In this document: in pieces, positions 4,808 to 5,679 of the stretch
Layout of the letters: each line of letters starts with the position of its first letter
How positions within the stretch are numbered: position 1 is the first letter of the stretch
DNA from: JAAAOH01 sp041686235
Lineage (GTDB): Bacteria > Spirochaetota > Spirochaetia > DSM-27196 > PWMO01
Assembly (NCBI GenBank): GCA_041686235.1
Contig: JAWLED010000127.1
Span: forward strand, 1-5,679
Length of the DNA stretch: 5,679 bases
Reading direction: 5' to 3'
The notes under the pieces: model-generated
Told to the model about the DNA's origin: nothing
The model's input: the letters and a program-made list of their open reading frames with translations, nothing else
The model's database searches: none
Program-made: the position numbers and the translations under genes

Positions 4808-5679
4808 ATGAATGATATGAACAACACCGCTTCGATAGTCATACTCATTGTCGGTTCGCTCTCCCTGTTTCTCCTCGGAGTTCGAATGTTGAGCGACGCG
4901 CTTATCGAGCGGGGTGCCGAGCGGCGGCCGCTTGGGGGCCCGGGTCGGATGGAGGCGGAGACGGGCGTGAAAGCGTTCTTGCGTGGGTTCGCCGGCTCCG
5001 GGGGGACGGGTTCGCGACCGGCGGCGTTGCTGAACGTACTCGTGGCGGTGGACCGCGGCCATTTGCCCGTTCGTCGAGCCCTGCCGGCTCTCTCGGGTAT
5101 CAACCTGGGCATGGCACTGCCGATTTGGCTGGTTATCGGGGCTTTTCGCGTGCCGATTGTTCTCGAGGTTGGGTTGGCGGCATTGGCCTGTGCGCTTCCG
5201 ATGCGACTGGGTTTGCGCTCTCGCCGTCACTCGGCTATGGAAATGGTGGTCGGGGCGGGCATTGCGCTTTTTGCGCTGGGGTATCTTGGCAACTCGATGC
5301 CGGAGGCGCATGCCGTGTGGGTGCCCTCGATTGCCGCGGCCGCCGCCGTGCTGATTGCGTCCGCAGCGGTTGCCTGGCTGATCGGCTCGTCGCTTGGGGT
5401 GCACACCGTTGTGCTTCTCTTGGTTATGCAGGGCCGGCTCCTCCCGGCCCTGGCGATGGGAGCAATGTTGTCGGCGAATCTCGGCGGGGCTCTTGCCGGA
5501 GCGGCGGCCGGGAACAAGCTTGGGGAAAATGCGCGTCGAGCCGGCCGTGTACAGATTACCCTCAACGTCATCGCAGCGCTCATCGGTGCCTCAGTGATAA
5601 TGCTGCCGGCCGCAAGAGGCTTCCTCGAGGTGCTCGCCGCGTGGAAGGGCGTTGGACTCGGTGTATTCTTCGTGGGTGT
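4808..5679 (+). CDS. Na+/phosphate cotransporter-family membrane protein (partial, lacks 3' end)
   Basis: The frame is open from the ATG at 4808 to the window edge (290 full codons), so the C-terminus is missing. GAGGAG at 4794-4799, eight bases upstream, supports this start; Met4 is a weaker option. The protein is very hydrophobic and has the internal two-repeat plan of the Na/Pi cotransporter family (NptA-like, COG1283/PF02690). LSLFLLGVRMLSDAL (18-32) matches the usual first helix and ARRAGRVQITLNVIAALIG (242-260) matches the segment after the second repeat. Both substrate motifs, normally QSSSAT, are altered: AGSGGTGS at 62-69 in the first repeat and IGSSLGVH at 192-199 in the second. The paired GANIGTT motifs read GINLGMA (97-103) and SANLGGA (222-228). 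Sodium-coupled phosphate transport is thus doubtful, and a sensor or altered-substrate role is possible. Many relatives end in a PhoU-like cytoplasmic domain, which would lie past the window. Confidence 0.8.
   Translation, partial: MNDMNNTASIVILIVGSLSLFLLGVRMLSDALIERGAERRPLGGPGRMEAETGVKAFLRGFAGSGGTGSRPAALLNVLVAVDRGHLPVRRALPALSGINLGMALPIWLVIGAFRVPIVLEVGLAALACALPMRLGLRSRRHSAMEMVVGAGIALFALGYLGNSMPEAHAVWVPSIAAAAAVLIASAAVAWLIGSSLGVHTVVLLLVMQGRLLPALAMGAMLSANLGGALAGAAAGNKLGENARRAGRVQITLNVIAALIGASVIMLPAARGFLEVLAAWKGVGLGVFFVG

Noticed and set aside
4379..5404. 341-codon open frame on the minus strand
   Set aside because: It lies opposite the Fic-like and cotransporter-like genes, which have recognisable motifs and ribosome-binding sites. 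Its product is rich in Arg, His, Gln and Asn with no domain, typical of an antisense shadow in GC-rich DNA.

Overview
The window holds most of a phosphate-uptake operon read entirely on the + strand: pstS (136-1263), pstC (1351-2355), pstA (2352-3221), pstB (3267-4133), a Fic-fold-like gene (4130-4795) and a truncated gene for a Na+/phosphate cotransporter-family membrane protein (4808 to the window end). Intergenic gaps are short (87, 45 and 12 bases). Two junctions overlap by four bases (pstC/pstA as ATGA, pstB/fic-like as TTGA), so the six genes are probably one transcription unit. No tRNA, rRNA, CRISPR array or mobile element was seen.

The organism is most likely a GC-rich bacterium. The PstS signal peptide ends in FA followed by EGQQE, a form I associate with secreted binding proteins of the Spirochaetaceae. 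Mature PstS is very acidic (about 64 Asp+Glu against 13 Lys+Arg by hand count), which fits a halophile or haloalkaliphile. A salt-adapted spirochaete is my best guess, but this is inference, not a taxonomic assignment.

Layout: bases 1-135 hold the control region. It contains heptamers like TCTAACC starting every 11 bases (47, 58, 69, 80 and weakly 91), the spacing expected of a PHO box, next to a possible sigma-70-type promoter. PstS follows, then an 87-base gap carrying a perfect 28-bp palindrome (1308-1335) directly before the pstC ribosome-binding site. That hairpin probably sets the high binding-protein to low permease ratio. PstC and PstA form the membrane channel and PstB is the ATPase.

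The unusual part is the 3' end. No phoU, the usual partner of pstB, is visible. In its place is a Fic-like protein whose core motif has lost the catalytic His (Gln140) and the last Arg (Asn151). After it comes a Na/Pi-cotransporter homologue in which both substrate-binding QSSSA-type motifs are replaced. Two degenerate family members side by side, translationally linked to a complete Pst transporter, suggest a regulatory or sensory module in place of a second enzyme and a second transporter. This is the most novel aspect of the window and remains a hypothesis.
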